Of a stretch of 64,000 nucleotides of DNA, positions 33,992 through 43,055 are shown piece by piece; the first letter of the stretch is position 1, and each line of letters starts with the position of its first letter. The notes under the pieces are model-generated. The model had not been told where the DNA came from, made no database searches, and saw only the letters and a list, made by a program, of their open reading frames with translations. A program made the position numbers and the translations under genes. This DNA comes from Dielma sp000508965 (GTDB lineage: Bacteria > Bacillota_I > Bacilli_A > Erysipelotrichales > Erysipelotrichaceae), in assembly GCA_000508965.1 (NCBI GenBank), contig BAHV02000016.1, forward strand, positions 1-64,000, read 5' to 3'.

Positions 33992-36900
33992 AAGCAGAGG
34001 TAGACTTTATCTGCTCCAGTCCCAGCACGTAATCCCGGAAAGACAAAGTAATCGGCATTTCCGCTTTTCCATTTCGATATACTTCTGCCCACTCATTTAA
34101 GAGATGGAACATACTCCAGCCATCAAAGATAATATTGTCAAAACTGATATGGATTCTATGCTTCTGGTCCTCTATTTTAGTGATTCGCACATCAAACAGA
34201 GGCCATTCATCTGTCTGAATTACCTGATGAGACATCTCTGCCCGTTTTTCATCCAATGCCTTTTCTTTTTCTGTCACTTCCAATTGTCGGATATCCGTCA
34301 CGTCAATATGATACTGGGGAGTATTCTCCAGTATGCGCTGCATACCATCCGGCTGGATAATAACACGCATCATCCCATGCCTCTGTATCAACAGATTCCA
34401 TGCCGTCTCTGCGCACTCAGTATCAAGGCCGTCTGCATCCAGTTCAAAATAACAGTGCGTTGCAACATTCCCCAATTCATACAATCCGCTTCTGCCAAGC
34501 CAGTAAGCATACTGCACATCGGTTAATGGGAACGGATGATATGCTTCCTCCAGATTCGGTTTGATCTGCAGTGTATCTTCTTCTTTCTGTTCGGACTGTT
34601 CAATAGCTTTTGCCAGAGATTTTACGGTCAGATTTTCAAAAATCGTGCTGATCGTTATTTTGCAGCCGAAGGTTTTCTGTACTTCCGAGATCAACCTTGT
34701 GGCAATCAGCGAGTCTCCCCCAAGGCTAAAATAATTATCTTCAATTCCGATATTTTCATATCCAAATAATTGTTTCCAGATATCTAAAAGCTTTTCTTCT
34801 GTTTCTGTCGTTGCCTTTGAAAATCGGATAACCGCAGTTTCTTCTTTAAAATCTTCCCGCAATTGCTTCCTGTTAATCTTCCCATTGGACAATGTTGGGA
34901 GCTGCTCCATGAAATGATAATTCTGTGGAAGCATATACTCCGGCAGTTTTTCTGACAGATATTCCCTTAGTGCTCCATTATGATAGGACAGGACAGACGC
35001 CTGCTGTCTGCTGCAGCATATACATCTTCCATATCTCTCTGTCACAGCACAGTCTTCGCCCAATCCTGCCTCTGATAAACATTCTCTCCACAGCAGGCAA
35101 TCCGGGGTAACCAGCCCTGCTTCTTTTCTCTTGTCCCGAATATCCGCAAAACCATTTTCCAAAAAAGCCGCTGTAAGTTCCTGAAGGTATGTCCTTACCA
35201 CAAGGTCAGTCATCAGCAATATTCCGTTTGGCTTCAGTAATTCCGCTACTTTCTTTACCGCATCCGCAGCATCAATATTTCTATGTAAAGCATTTACCGA
35301 TATCACAACGTCATAACTATGCAAGGACATCTGCTGCTTATCCATGCCTTCTTCCAGATTCAGCATCTCAAACTCGACTCTCTCATATCCCGCAAGTTCT
35401 TTCTCTGCTTCCTGCAGAAAATATTTTGAAGAATCCGCATAAGTATAAGCCACGCTTACATCTTCCAGTGCATTCAAAAACTGTCTTGTAATTGCAGTGT
35501 CCCTTGTACCAATTTCTATAATCTGGAGTGGCTCTTTTCTGCGTTCTTCTGCCAGAAGCCTTAATCCCTGCACCAGTCTTTCCACTGTTTCCTCGCAGCC
35601 CGGAATCCTCCGAAGCAGCATATTCGGAGCCAAAGCCGGCTCTTTCTGGTAGAATACGTCCAGCGGAACTTCATTCCCAGTAACCATATGCTTCAGATGC
35701 GGCTTCAGTTTATTAAAATACGTTTCCGTATCTCCAGCTTTTTCCGGTACAGCCACTTCCTTCCCGGTACGCGATAGTCTGCCGTCCTCTTCTCTCAGGA
35801 TTCCTTCCTTCTTTAAAATTTCCAACCATCTTGCCACAGTATTCTTCTGTGTTTCCGTAATGCTCCCTTTTTCAAAAATTTCCTTCTGCGAAAGAACTTC
35901 CTTCTCTGATACAAAAATGCCTAACTCTATGAGTGTCTCCAGCATAAGCTGTACACATCTCTGGTCTGCATAGGCAAGGAAATTTTTGTATGCTGTCTTC
36001 CGTTCCTGCTGCATCTGCCAATTGCTGACATCATCCTTCAGTTCTTTCCAGCCCCCGCCAAAGATATCTGTGCCGTACAAATACGTTGTAACTTTAGAAT
36101 CTTCCTGTATCGGCGCTCCGATATAAGCAGCCAGCGTTTTATTGCCATGACCATCACTAACTGTATCAACAACTGCATGAGCCACACCCGGAAACTCCTG
36201 AATCACATGTTCAATTTCTCCCAATTCAATCCTGTGTCCGCGAATCTTTACCTGATGGTCTTTTCTTCCCAAAAATTCAATTGTCTCATCATCCCAGATT
36301 CTTCCGAGATCGCCGGTCCGATACCATCTTCCATACTGATCTGTGATAAATTTCTGCCCCGTAAGCGCAGAATCTCCCCTATATCCTTTTGCTACACCAA
36401 AACCGCCAATCCAGAGTTCGCCTTCTGCCCAGTAAGGGCAATCCCTTCCATACTCATCCACAACACGATATGCCTGATATCTGAGTGGCTTTCCATAAGG
36501 AATAGATTTCCAGTTTTTCGGCATCGGCAGGGTAACATTCTGATAATTGGACCAGATACTTGCCTCTGTAGCTCCTCCCATAGCGACAAACTGGCAATCC
36601 TCTGTCCATGCCGCAACCCTCTGCGGGAGATCCATCCCAATCCAATCTCCGGAAAGCATAACCGCCCTGATCGGCAGTTTCTGTTTCATGGATTCCGCCC
36701 GTATCAAAAGCATATCCAGAAGCACCGGCACTGAATTCCAAACGGTAATCTGATATTTCAACACTTGTTCCAGCCAGTAATCCGCATTCCTTCTCTCCTG
36801 CTCTGGAAGCAATACCAATGTTCCTCCTGCGCCTAAAATTCCAAAAACATCATATACCGACAGGTCAAAATCCATAGCTGATACAGCCAGCGCCCGATCT

Positions 36901-39083
36901 GCACTTGTCACATGGTACTTTTCATTAATATCCTGAACCGTATTCCATGCGCTTTCATGCGCAATCTCTACACCCTTCGGAACACCTGTAGAGCCTGACG
37001 TCATGATGATATAGGCGCTGTCCTTCGGCGACACCTCTGGCAGTCTCACATTTTCCTGTCCCTCTTCCATACCTTCCATCACAAGGATTTCCGTACCTTC
37101 CGGCCAGTCCAGTTTTTCGGATAATTCCCGATTCGTGACCACATAGCGGACTCCCGTCTTCTCATGGATTAACGCTCTCCGATCTTTAGGCTGGCTTAAG
37201 CTGACCGGAAGGTATGAATTTCCGGAAAGCAAAATTCCTAGTGCCGCCTCGATCTGTTCTATCCCGCGCGGCAGGGTAAGTGCAACCGGGACTCCCTTAA
37301 TATCCTTTTCTGAAATCCCTGCCGCCACTGCTGTCGCCCGTGCTTTTAATTCCCCATAGGAAACCGATCTTCCGCTTCCCGCATCAATAAGCGCAATATC
37401 TTCCGGGCAAACTTCCGCATGGTTCATAACAGCCCAATGCAGGCATTCCACACGCTCCGGCACTCCTGTACGCGCTGTATCTTCAATTTCTCTTTTTCTT
37501 TTTTCAGGAAGCACATCAAATCGCTGATTCCAGTCCTTCTTTCCCAATTCATGCAGAAGATTCTCAAAACACTCCAGCATATCCGGGATCATATTCTCCG
37601 GGAATAACTTATCCACGCTGTCCCATGTAAGCTGTACGCCATTTTCATCTTCATAACTCTGGAAGTCATTCCACACCTGCGGCGTTTGGGAAATCATATA
37701 GGAAAACTGCCCCAGTTCTTTCCGGAACGTATCATTTACCAACGGCGTTCCCAGATTGCAGGCAAAAACAACCGGCGCCACTGCCGATGCGTCTCCATAC
37801 ATCTGTGCAAGATCTCTCTGGACTTGCACGCCGGAATATGCCGTATACTTCATATCCTCATGAAGCTGCTTCTGAATCCTGTCCAACAATTCCGCAAAAG
37901 TCGGATTTTCTTCGCAGTTAATCTCCAGCAATAACAGAGTAGTAAAATCTGCTATTACTTCCTCTAACCCCTGCTGCTCTGTTTTCCGGTTAAAAAACGG
38001 AATGTTAATAAGGAAACAATGATTCCTGCTCCATCGTTCCAGAACCACCGCATATACAGTAAGAAGAACCATTGCCGGAGTTGTCTGGTATTTTTTTGCC
38101 CGCATTTGCAAATGATCCCATTCTTCCTTTTCGATTCTCACAATCCTGCGGTTGAACACCGTTTTTTCCACTTCTTGCGGACGTTTTGCCAATGGAAGGT
38201 CAGGGCCTTTTGGCAAATGCTCTAAACGATTCTTCCAGTATTTTTCTGCGTTTTTCCGTTCCTCCTCTTCTTCCTGTTTCTGCCGTTCCAGATAGGAAGC
38301 AAAATTCCACCCTTTTGATTCTTTCGGCAGGTTTTCCCCTCGGTAAGCAGATGCCAAATCCCTCAATAATATCTGCAGACTCTGTACATCAGCAACCAGA
38401 AGCGCCATGTCCACATGAAGGCGTGCCTTATTTTCAGGAAAAAGCGTAAGCTCTATTCCTGCTACTTCGCCTTCCTCAATCTTTAACTTCCGATGGGATA
38501 AACGTTCTCTGACAGATACTGCCATTGCCTCTGCTTCCTCAGATGACATCCGGGAAAAATCATGAACCTTTATTTTTTCACAATACGGCTTATCCAGGAT
38601 TTTCTGTGTTCCATCATCCAAAAAGCAGGCGCGCAGCATAGGATGATGATACTGCAGTACATTCCATGCTTTTTCCAGACGCTCCGGTTCTATGTTTTCC
38701 CCATCAAACTCCAAATATGCGTGACAGTCTATCCCTCCAAGATACTGTTCTTCATCCCTGCCAACCCAATATGCATACTGTACGTCTGTTAAAGGAAACG
38801 GCTGTTTCATATCCTTTTCCGGCGTTATCTTAGATTCTTGCGCCCGTTTTTTGCCCGCTTTTTTCTTCATGCTGCTCTGGATTAACGCCCACCAGCCTTC
38901 AAAGGTGGGATTTTCCATCAATGAACCGAAAGAAACCTTAACCCCCTGTTTTCTCCACTGGTTTACCAGACGCATGATCGTCAGGGATGAAAGCCCAAGC
39001 TCCAACAGATTTTCGGAATCTCCAAAATCTCTGGCTACCGGCAGTTTTTGTTTGATCTGTTCCTTTATCTCTATATATTCCAT
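33834..39083 (-). CDS. NRPS: ArCP-Cy-A(E/MT)-PCP-Cy(partial)
   Basis: 1749 residues with an ATG preceded by AAGGAGACAGTAGC. Aryl carrier domain 1-80 (LLELGLSSLTIMRLV, Ser near 30). First Cy from PFPLTDVQYAYWVG near 95 to about 525; its DxxxxD motif reads HVDMALLVADVQS, with Ala where the first Asp is expected. A1 has IIMTSGSTGVPKGVEIAH and AMDFDLSVYDVFG; Cys-like pocket D-L-Y-N-L-S. An epimerase/methyltransferase-like insert (IEIGTRDTAITRQF) follows, then PCP1 (YFSLGGDSLIATR near 1456). Second Cy starts PFPLTDVQYAYWLG near 1518 with intact FDNIIFDGWS, but is cut after KLSQKEWQSV, where the frame enters A-domain sequence and stops. Resembles PchE plus part of an extra module. Confidence 0.9.
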   Translation of the reverse strand: MEYIEIKEQIKQKLPVARDFGDSENLLELGLSSLTIMRLVNQWRKQGVKVSFGSLMENPTFEGWWALIQSSMKKKAGKKRAQESKITPEKDMKQPFPLTDVQYAYWVGRDEEQYLGGIDCHAYLEFDGENIEPERLEKAWNVLQYHHPMLRACFLDDGTQKILDKPYCEKIKVHDFSRMSSEEAEAMAVSVRERLSHRKLKIEEGEVAGIELTLFPENKARLHVDMALLVADVQSLQILLRDLASAYRGENLPKESKGWNFASYLERQKQEEEEERKNAEKYWKNRLEHLPKGPDLPLAKRPQEVEKTVFNRRIVRIEKEEWDHLQMRAKKYQTTPAMVLLTVYAVVLERWSRNHCFLINIPFFNRKTEQQGLEEVIADFTTLLLLEINCEENPTFAELLDRIQKQLHEDMKYTAYSGVQVQRDLAQMYGDASAVAPVVFACNLGTPLVNDTFRKELGQFSYMISQTPQVWNDFQSYEDENGVQLTWDSVDKLFPENMIPDMLECFENLLHELGKKDWNQRFDVLPEKRKREIEDTARTGVPERVECLHWAVMNHAEVCPEDIALIDAGSGRSVSYGELKARATAVAAGISEKDIKGVPVALTLPRGIEQIEAALGILLSGNSYLPVSLSQPKDRRALIHEKTGVRYVVTNRELSEKLDWPEGTEILVMEGMEEGQENVRLPEVSPKDSAYIIMTSGSTGVPKGVEIAHESAWNTVQDINEKYHVTSADRALAVSAMDFDLSVYDVFGILGAGGTLVLLPEQERRNADYWLEQVLKYQITVWNSVPVLLDMLLIRAESMKQKLPIRAVMLSGDWIGMDLPQRVAAWTEDCQFVAMGGATEASIWSNYQNVTLPMPKNWKSIPYGKPLRYQAYRVVDEYGRDCPYWAEGELWIGGFGVAKGYRGDSALTGQKFITDQYGRWYRTGDLGRIWDDETIEFLGRKDHQVKIRGHRIELGEIEHVIQEFPGVAHAVVDTVSDGHGNKTLAAYIGAPIQEDSKVTTYLYGTDIFGGGWKELKDDVSNWQMQQERKTAYKNFLAYADQRCVQLMLETLIELGIFVSEKEVLSQKEIFEKGSITETQKNTVARWLEILKKEGILREEDGRLSRTGKEVAVPEKAGDTETYFNKLKPHLKHMVTGNEVPLDVFYQKEPALAPNMLLRRIPGCEETVERLVQGLRLLAEERRKEPLQIIEIGTRDTAITRQFLNALEDVSVAYTYADSSKYFLQEAEKELAGYERVEFEMLNLEEGMDKQQMSLHSYDVVISVNALHRNIDAADAVKKVAELLKPNGILLMTDLVVRTYLQELTAAFLENGFADIRDKRKEAGLVTPDCLLWRECLSEAGLGEDCAVTERYGRCICCSRQQASVLSYHNGALREYLSEKLPEYMLPQNYHFMEQLPTLSNGKINRKQLREDFKEETAVIRFSKATTETEEKLLDIWKQLFGYENIGIEDNYFSLGGDSLIATRLISEVQKTFGCKITISTIFENLTVKSLAKAIEQSEQKEEDTLQIKPNLEEAYHPFPLTDVQYAYWLGRSGLYELGNVATHCYFELDADGLDTECAETAWNLLIQRHGMMRVIIQPDGMQRILENTPQYHIDVTDIRQLEVTEKEKALDEKRAEMSHQVIQTDEWPLFDVRITKIEDQKHRIHISFDNIIFDGWSMFHLLNEWAEVYRNGKAEMPITLSFRDYVLGLEQIKSTSAYEKDKKYWEDRVETFADAPDLPLAKNESQITEQRFCRRSAKLSQKEWQSVCL

Positions 39084-39097
39084 GCTACTGTCTCCTT

Positions 39098-40687
39098 CTA
39101 CTTTTCCTGAGCCATCCGTTCTAATGCTTTCTTATCTATTTTCCCTACGCTGGTCAGCGGCCATGTTTCAACCCGTTCTACCTGATCTGGCATTTTATAC
39201 GCCGCAACGCCTATTTCCCGTAGAAACCTGTGGATTTCCTGTAAATCGATCCCGGCTTCATCATCGGTTACAAGGAATGCGCATATCCGATTTCCAAGGG
39301 TTTCATCCGGAACGCCGACAACGGCTGCCTCTTTGATCTCCAGATGCCTGCAAAGGTAAGCTTCAATCTCTGAAGGCATGATCTTTTCTCCGGCGCGGTT
39401 AATCTGCTCTTTGATCCTCCCACCCAAACGCAGTCTTCCGTCTTTCGTCCACATAGCCTTATCGCCCGTCCGATAAAATCCGTCCGGCGTAAAGCTCTTT
39501 TTATTCGCTTCCTCCGCCATATAATAACCATCAATCGTATACGGGCCTCTGGATAATAATTCCCCAAAAACTCCTTCCGGTACGGTCTTATCCTCTTCAT
39601 CCACAATCTTCACTTCATCCGCAGGAGACACCGGAGTTCCCTGGCATCTTACGATCAGGGAATCTTCATCTTCCGGACTGGTAAAGGACAGCAGCCCCTC
39701 CGCCGTACCAAATACCTGCATCAGTTTGCAAGGCCATTCTTCAATGATCTTATCTGCAAGGGAATCTTCCAGCATTGCGCCGCCCACCTGCAAAATTCGC
39801 AGGCTGGATATGTCATAATCTTCATCCCATTCCAACATTTCCATGCACACAGTAACCATAGCAGGAACCAATGCGGTAATCGTAACGCCTTCCTCTGTAA
39901 TTGCGTCAAGAATATCGTCCGGGCTGGTCGCAGACGCAAGCACAACTTTTCCTCCCACATCCAGCGTACCTAAAAGCCCCGGGCAGCATAACGGAAAATT
40001 ATGGGCTACCGGAAGAGACGTCAGATAAACGTCGCTGCTATCCAGGCGGCATCTTTTCGCGGACATACGGGCATTATACATATAATCCGTATGGGTGCGC
40101 GGAATCAGTTTCGGAACCCCTGTCGTCCCGCCGGACAGCAAAAGAACCGCCGTTTCATACCCATCCACAGCCGGAAATGCTCTATTTTCTCCACACGTTT
40201 CCGCAATCATTCCACTGATATCCCCGGATTCGCTATCTACAAATATATGCCGGATATATGAATATTTCTTTTTCATCGCATTTGCCATCGGCACATATGA
40301 AAATCCCAAATATTTCTCCGCCACAATATAAGCGGCCGGCTTTGCCAGTTCAATAATTCCTTCCAGTTCCGCCTCCCTGTGGGCCGGCAGCATCAAGATC
40401 GGCACCGCCCCGATCTTGGAAAGCGCAAAAAACACGACCACAAAAGAAATCCTGTTCGGAAGCTGTACAAGCACTTTGTCTCCCTTTAAAATCCCTTTAC
40501 GCAGAAAAGCTGCCGCAAGACAATCTGCTTTTTGCTTTAATTCCATATAACTGATCTCGTCTTCGCTGTCCGTGACCGCAGTTCTTTCTCCATATTTTTC
40601 CGCCCACTTATCAAGCTGTTCTCCAAAACTACATCTCTCCCAACCTTCCAGATACTCATATTTGCTCATATCTTTCTTATAACCCAT
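39098..40687 (-). CDS. Salicylate/2,3-dihydroxybenzoate-AMP ligase (YbtE/DhbE-like)
   Basis: 529 residues from the ATG at 40685-40687, nine bases after AAAGGAG (40697-40703). Core motifs: VLLLSGGTTGVPKLIPRTH, PVAHNFPLCCPG with the aryl-acid ligase H-N-F/Y, QVFGTAEGLLSF, YRTGDKAMWTKDGRLRLGGR and INRAGEKIMPSEIEAYL. It activates an aryl acid with ATP and loads it on the ArCP of the adjacent NRPS. The pocket residue after A-H is N, seen in both salicylate and DHB ligases, so the substrate is not decided. It overlaps the PPTase gene by 11 bases and precedes the NRPS by 14. Confidence 0.92.
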   Translation of the reverse strand: MGYKKDMSKYEYLEGWERCSFGEQLDKWAEKYGERTAVTDSEDEISYMELKQKADCLAAAFLRKGILKGDKVLVQLPNRISFVVVFFALSKIGAVPILMLPAHREAELEGIIELAKPAAYIVAEKYLGFSYVPMANAMKKKYSYIRHIFVDSESGDISGMIAETCGENRAFPAVDGYETAVLLLSGGTTGVPKLIPRTHTDYMYNARMSAKRCRLDSSDVYLTSLPVAHNFPLCCPGLLGTLDVGGKVVLASATSPDDILDAITEEGVTITALVPAMVTVCMEMLEWDEDYDISSLRILQVGGAMLEDSLADKIIEEWPCKLMQVFGTAEGLLSFTSPEDEDSLIVRCQGTPVSPADEVKIVDEEDKTVPEGVFGELLSRGPYTIDGYYMAEEANKKSFTPDGFYRTGDKAMWTKDGRLRLGGRIKEQINRAGEKIMPSEIEAYLCRHLEIKEAAVVGVPDETLGNRICAFLVTDDEAGIDLQEIHRFLREIGVAAYKMPDQVERVETWPLTSVGKIDKKALERMAQEK

Positions 40688-41375
40688 TTGATTCATCTCC
40701 TTTCTTATGCACCGCCACATACGCAGCATATCCTTTGATCCTGACCGGATACAGGAACCAGCCCTGATCATTCCTGCCTTTTTCTATAATTTCCCCGTTT
40801 CTGACAGAGAAGAAATCCATTCCTCTTCCTAATCCAATACCGAGCGCTTTTACATACGCTTCTTTGGCCGCCCAGTACTGGAAAAACAAAGTCGATCCTT
40901 CCTTTATTACATCTTCCGCTTCTTCTTCCGTATAAAAATTCCCGGCTATCTCCCAGTAATCCGGACATCCCGCCATTTCCTGCACATCCACTCCGATGTC
41001 CATTCCAACAGCGAATCCCGCCAGTATGAATTCTCCCGAATGCGAAATATTAAAATCTACGGTCTGCTTTCCTGCAATCTTTTTATGATAAGGCTTGCCC
41101 CGTTCACTGACAGAAAAATCAATCGTTTCCACATCTAAATATCTTTTCAAGAGAAGCCGCACGACAACCTTCCCGGCTATATAACGCATCCTGTCTTCCG
41201 AAAAGCGGAATCTTCCGACCTGCTCCGATTCCTGCTCACTCAGGATATATTCATGGTTCACCCAGAAATCTGTCATTTCCGGCCAGCAGATGCACCATAT
41301 ATGTATCTCATTTTCACGGATACAAAGTTTGCCTGCCGCCAGAAATTCCTTCGCTCCATACCGTTTAATCTCCAT
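40677..41375 (-). CDS. Sfp-type 4'-phosphopantetheinyl transferase
   Basis: 232 residues. Family motifs are FNISHSGEFILAGFA, MDIGVDVQEM (Mg-binding Asp) and FFQYWAAKEAYVKALGIGLG (W-x-x-K-E). It converts the apo-carrier domains of the NRPS, ArCP and PCP-reductase to their active form using coenzyme A. It overlaps both the thioesterase gene upstream and the AMP ligase gene downstream by about 11 bases each, so all three are tightly coupled. Confidence 0.92.
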   Translation of the reverse strand: MEIKRYGAKEFLAAGKLCIRENEIHIWCICWPEMTDFWVNHEYILSEQESEQVGRFRFSEDRMRYIAGKVVVRLLLKRYLDVETIDFSVSERGKPYHKKIAGKQTVDFNISHSGEFILAGFAVGMDIGVDVQEMAGCPDYWEIAGNFYTEEEAEDVIKEGSTLFFQYWAAKEAYVKALGIGLGRGMDFFSVRNGEIIEKGRNDQGWFLYPVRIKGYAAYVAVHKKGDESNGL

Positions 41376-42111
41376 CTTTTATTCCCGGCAGGCGCCTTAT
41401 AACTTCACTTATTACTTCGTCTTCGTAATCCCGCAAATAAAAATGTCCTCCCGGAAATATCCGGTAGCTAAAATCATTATCCGTATACTTTCCCCATTCG
41501 CAGATTGCGCTCTCATCCGCTTCGCCATCCTTTTCTCCGCCAAATGCAGCGATAGGCGCATGCAGTACTATTCCCGTCTTGTCATAATATGTTTCATCCA
41601 TGGTAAAATCTGCCCGTAGCATAGGCAGAAAGAAATCCAATAATTCCTGATTCTCCAGTATCTCTTTTGGCGTCCCCTCAAATCTTCCCAGTTCCCTCTT
41701 AAACTCTTCATCCGGAAGATGATAGATCGGCTTCGGCTCCGGAATACTGGGAATCCGGCTACCGGAAATAAACAGACAGCTCGCTGTATATCCGACCGCT
41801 TCCAATCTCTTTTCCAGCTCATAGGCAATCTTACCGCCCATACTGTGCCCCCATAAGGCATACGGTCCATCCACAACCTCTCTTACTGCCTCTTCCAGAT
41901 CATCTAACATAACCGGCATATCTATATACGGCTTCTCCATGATCCGTTCTTCCCTTCCCGGAAGCTGAACCAGACATACCGTTACTTTTCCCTGCATCTT
42001 TTTCGCCCACTGGTTATAAGCAGAAGCGCCGCCCCCCGCAAACGGCAGACAAAACAAAGTTATTTTCTCTTTGTTAATATTTTCTGTATTTTTTATCAAC
42101 TTCAAATTCAC
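41365..42111 (-). CDS. Type II thioesterase
   Basis: 248 residues, alpha/beta hydrolase. LFCLPFAGGGASAYNQWAKK, GPYALWGHSMGGKIAYELEK with the nucleophile Ser, and a C-terminal His in FPGGHFYLRDYEDEV. Such enzymes clear wrongly loaded carrier domains of NRPSs (as YbtT, PchC). It is the first gene of the biosynthetic operon; its promoter at 42202-42229 contains the dyad shared with the agr region. Confidence 0.92.
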   Translation of the reverse strand: MNLKLIKNTENINKEKITLFCLPFAGGGASAYNQWAKKMQGKVTVCLVQLPGREERIMEKPYIDMPVMLDDLEEAVREVVDGPYALWGHSMGGKIAYELEKRLEAVGYTASCLFISGSRIPSIPEPKPIYHLPDEEFKRELGRFEGTPKEILENQELLDFFLPMLRADFTMDETYYDKTGIVLHAPIAAFGGEKDGEADESAICEWGKYTDNDFSYRIFPGGHFYLRDYEDEVISEVIRRLPGIKDGD

Positions 42112-42201
42112 TTTTATGTTCCTCTTGCATCATGTTCTTTTTTATTCTGTTTATTATCATTTTGTGATATGCTTTTCCCAAGCATTTCTTATTCCTATCC
42201 A

Positions 42202-42229
42202 GGATTAGTTAACTCTAACTCTTTGTCAA
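42202..42229 (-). promoter_or_regulatory. Promoter of the biosynthetic operon with a dyad in the spacer
   Basis: Minus strand -35 TTGACA (42224-42229), 16-base spacer, weak -10 TAATCC (42202-42207). The spacer holds GTTAACTCTAAC (42208-42219), an inverted GTTA/TAAC pair. A similar GTTA...TAAC pair stands upstream of agrA (45100-45115). A weak -10 plus an operator in the spacer is the usual look of an activator-dependent promoter. Confidence 0.45.
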
Positions 42230-42795
42230 AAAAAATTTTTGATCCATCCCAATATTAAACCGGACGCCAAAACAATATGCGCTACCATAATCCCGTTTAC
42301 GACCAGGAAATATCCGGTTACAGAAAAAACACCTGCTATCGCGCATTCAATAATTAAAATTGCCCTCGCGCGCATACCATAAACTTTCTTTTCTTTCTCA
42401 TCCAGTTTCTTACTGCTGGCATCCACCGGTGCCATAACAAATATGACTCCAACTGCAGCAAGCCATATGATCCGTATTTGCCACATCACAGCCGAACCAG
42501 ACGCCAGATACTGACCGCACAGAAGGACAAGGATACTGGAAACAACCATGCAGCTCCCTGCTTTTTCTAAATGAATCCCTCCGGCATACTGCCTTAGAAC
42601 AGTAAAGGGCAATAAAAAGACTAGCATCTCCAGCCAATTCCCCGTTACAATGCCAAGTATGACAATGATAAGGTATATCGCCACCCTGCCCAGCAGTACG
42701 CCGTAAGCATATTCATACAGCCTGCGGTCTTTCTCTTCAAGAATCCCGTTCCTGTTTTGCACTTCAAAAAGCCAGCCGGTAGTTTTTTTCCACAC
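42226..42795 (-). CDS. agrB: AgrB-like processing protease/exporter
   Basis: 189 residues, start GTG overlapping the agrD stop (TAGTG). Several membrane helices. The AgrB catalytic region VLRQYAGGIHLEKAGSCM has the conserved R-x-x-A-G-G-x-H and, seven residues later, the Cys of the His/Cys pair. AgrB cuts the C-terminal tail of AgrD and forms the thiolactone ring. It is last in the operon agrA-agrC-agrD-agrB, an order different from the staphylococcal BDCA. Confidence 0.9.
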   Translation of the reverse strand: MWKKTTGWLFEVQNRNGILEEKDRRLYEYAYGVLLGRVAIYLIIVILGIVTGNWLEMLVFLLPFTVLRQYAGGIHLEKAGSCMVVSSILVLLCGQYLASGSAVMWQIRIIWLAAVGVIFVMAPVDASSKKLDEKEKKVYGMRARAILIIECAIAGVFSVTGYFLVVNGIMVAHIVLASGLILGWIKNFF

Positions 42796-42953
42796 TAGAA
42801 TTTCCTCATTTTCTTAACTTCTTCCGGCTCTTCTTCCTGATAGTACAGCCAGTTGCACGCCAGATTTGCCGTATATGCCGTCAGGCAGAGTGCAAGACAG
42901 TTTACAACTCCAAGTACTTTGATACCCAAGCTTTTTCTGATTGTTTTTTTCAT
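42795..42953 (-). CDS. agrD: AgrD-like cyclic peptide pheromone precursor
   Basis: 52 residues; ATG at 42951-42953 with GGAGG about nine bases before. Structure matches AgrD: basic amphipathic leader (MKKTIRKSLGIKVLG), hydrophobic middle, a Cys followed by NWLYY at 33-38, then an acidic tail EEEPEEVKKMRKF. A five-residue thiolactone ring would be C-N-W-L-Y (33-37); a ring ending at Tyr38 is also possible. Its stop overlaps the agrB start. The product would be an autoinducing peptide sensed by the AgrC-like kinase upstream. Confidence 0.85.
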   Translation of the reverse strand: MKKTIRKSLGIKVLGVVNCLALCLTAYTANLACNWLYYQEEEPEEVKKMRKF

Positions 42954-42988
42954 AGTTACATGCCTCCATTTTTTTCCGATAGTTTACA

Positions 42989-43048
42989 CAAAAATCGCCC
43001 TTTTTTCAATTACCGTGGCAAAAACGGTAACTTTTTGGGCGATTTTTG
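42989..43048 (-). other. Nested hairpin between agrC and agrD
   Basis: Outer perfect 12-base arms CAAAAATCGCCC/GGGCGATTTTTG enclosing an inner hairpin TTACCG/CGGTAA (43010-43030). It starts eight bases after agrC and ends 36 bases before agrD. The minus strand ends in GATTTTTGTG, not a long T-run, so it may be an attenuator, or an RNA-stabilising or processing element that sets agrD above agrC. Confidence 0.6.
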
Positions 43049-43055
43049 CACATCT

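Noticed and set aside
36147..36734. 195-residue plus-strand frame in the NRPS
   Set aside because: Antisense to the A1 domain with all motifs on the other strand; no promoter or ribosome site.
28796..39083. Polyketide synthase domains as in yersiniabactin HMWP1
   Set aside because: No KS or AT motifs were found; all modules are Cy-A-PCP type.
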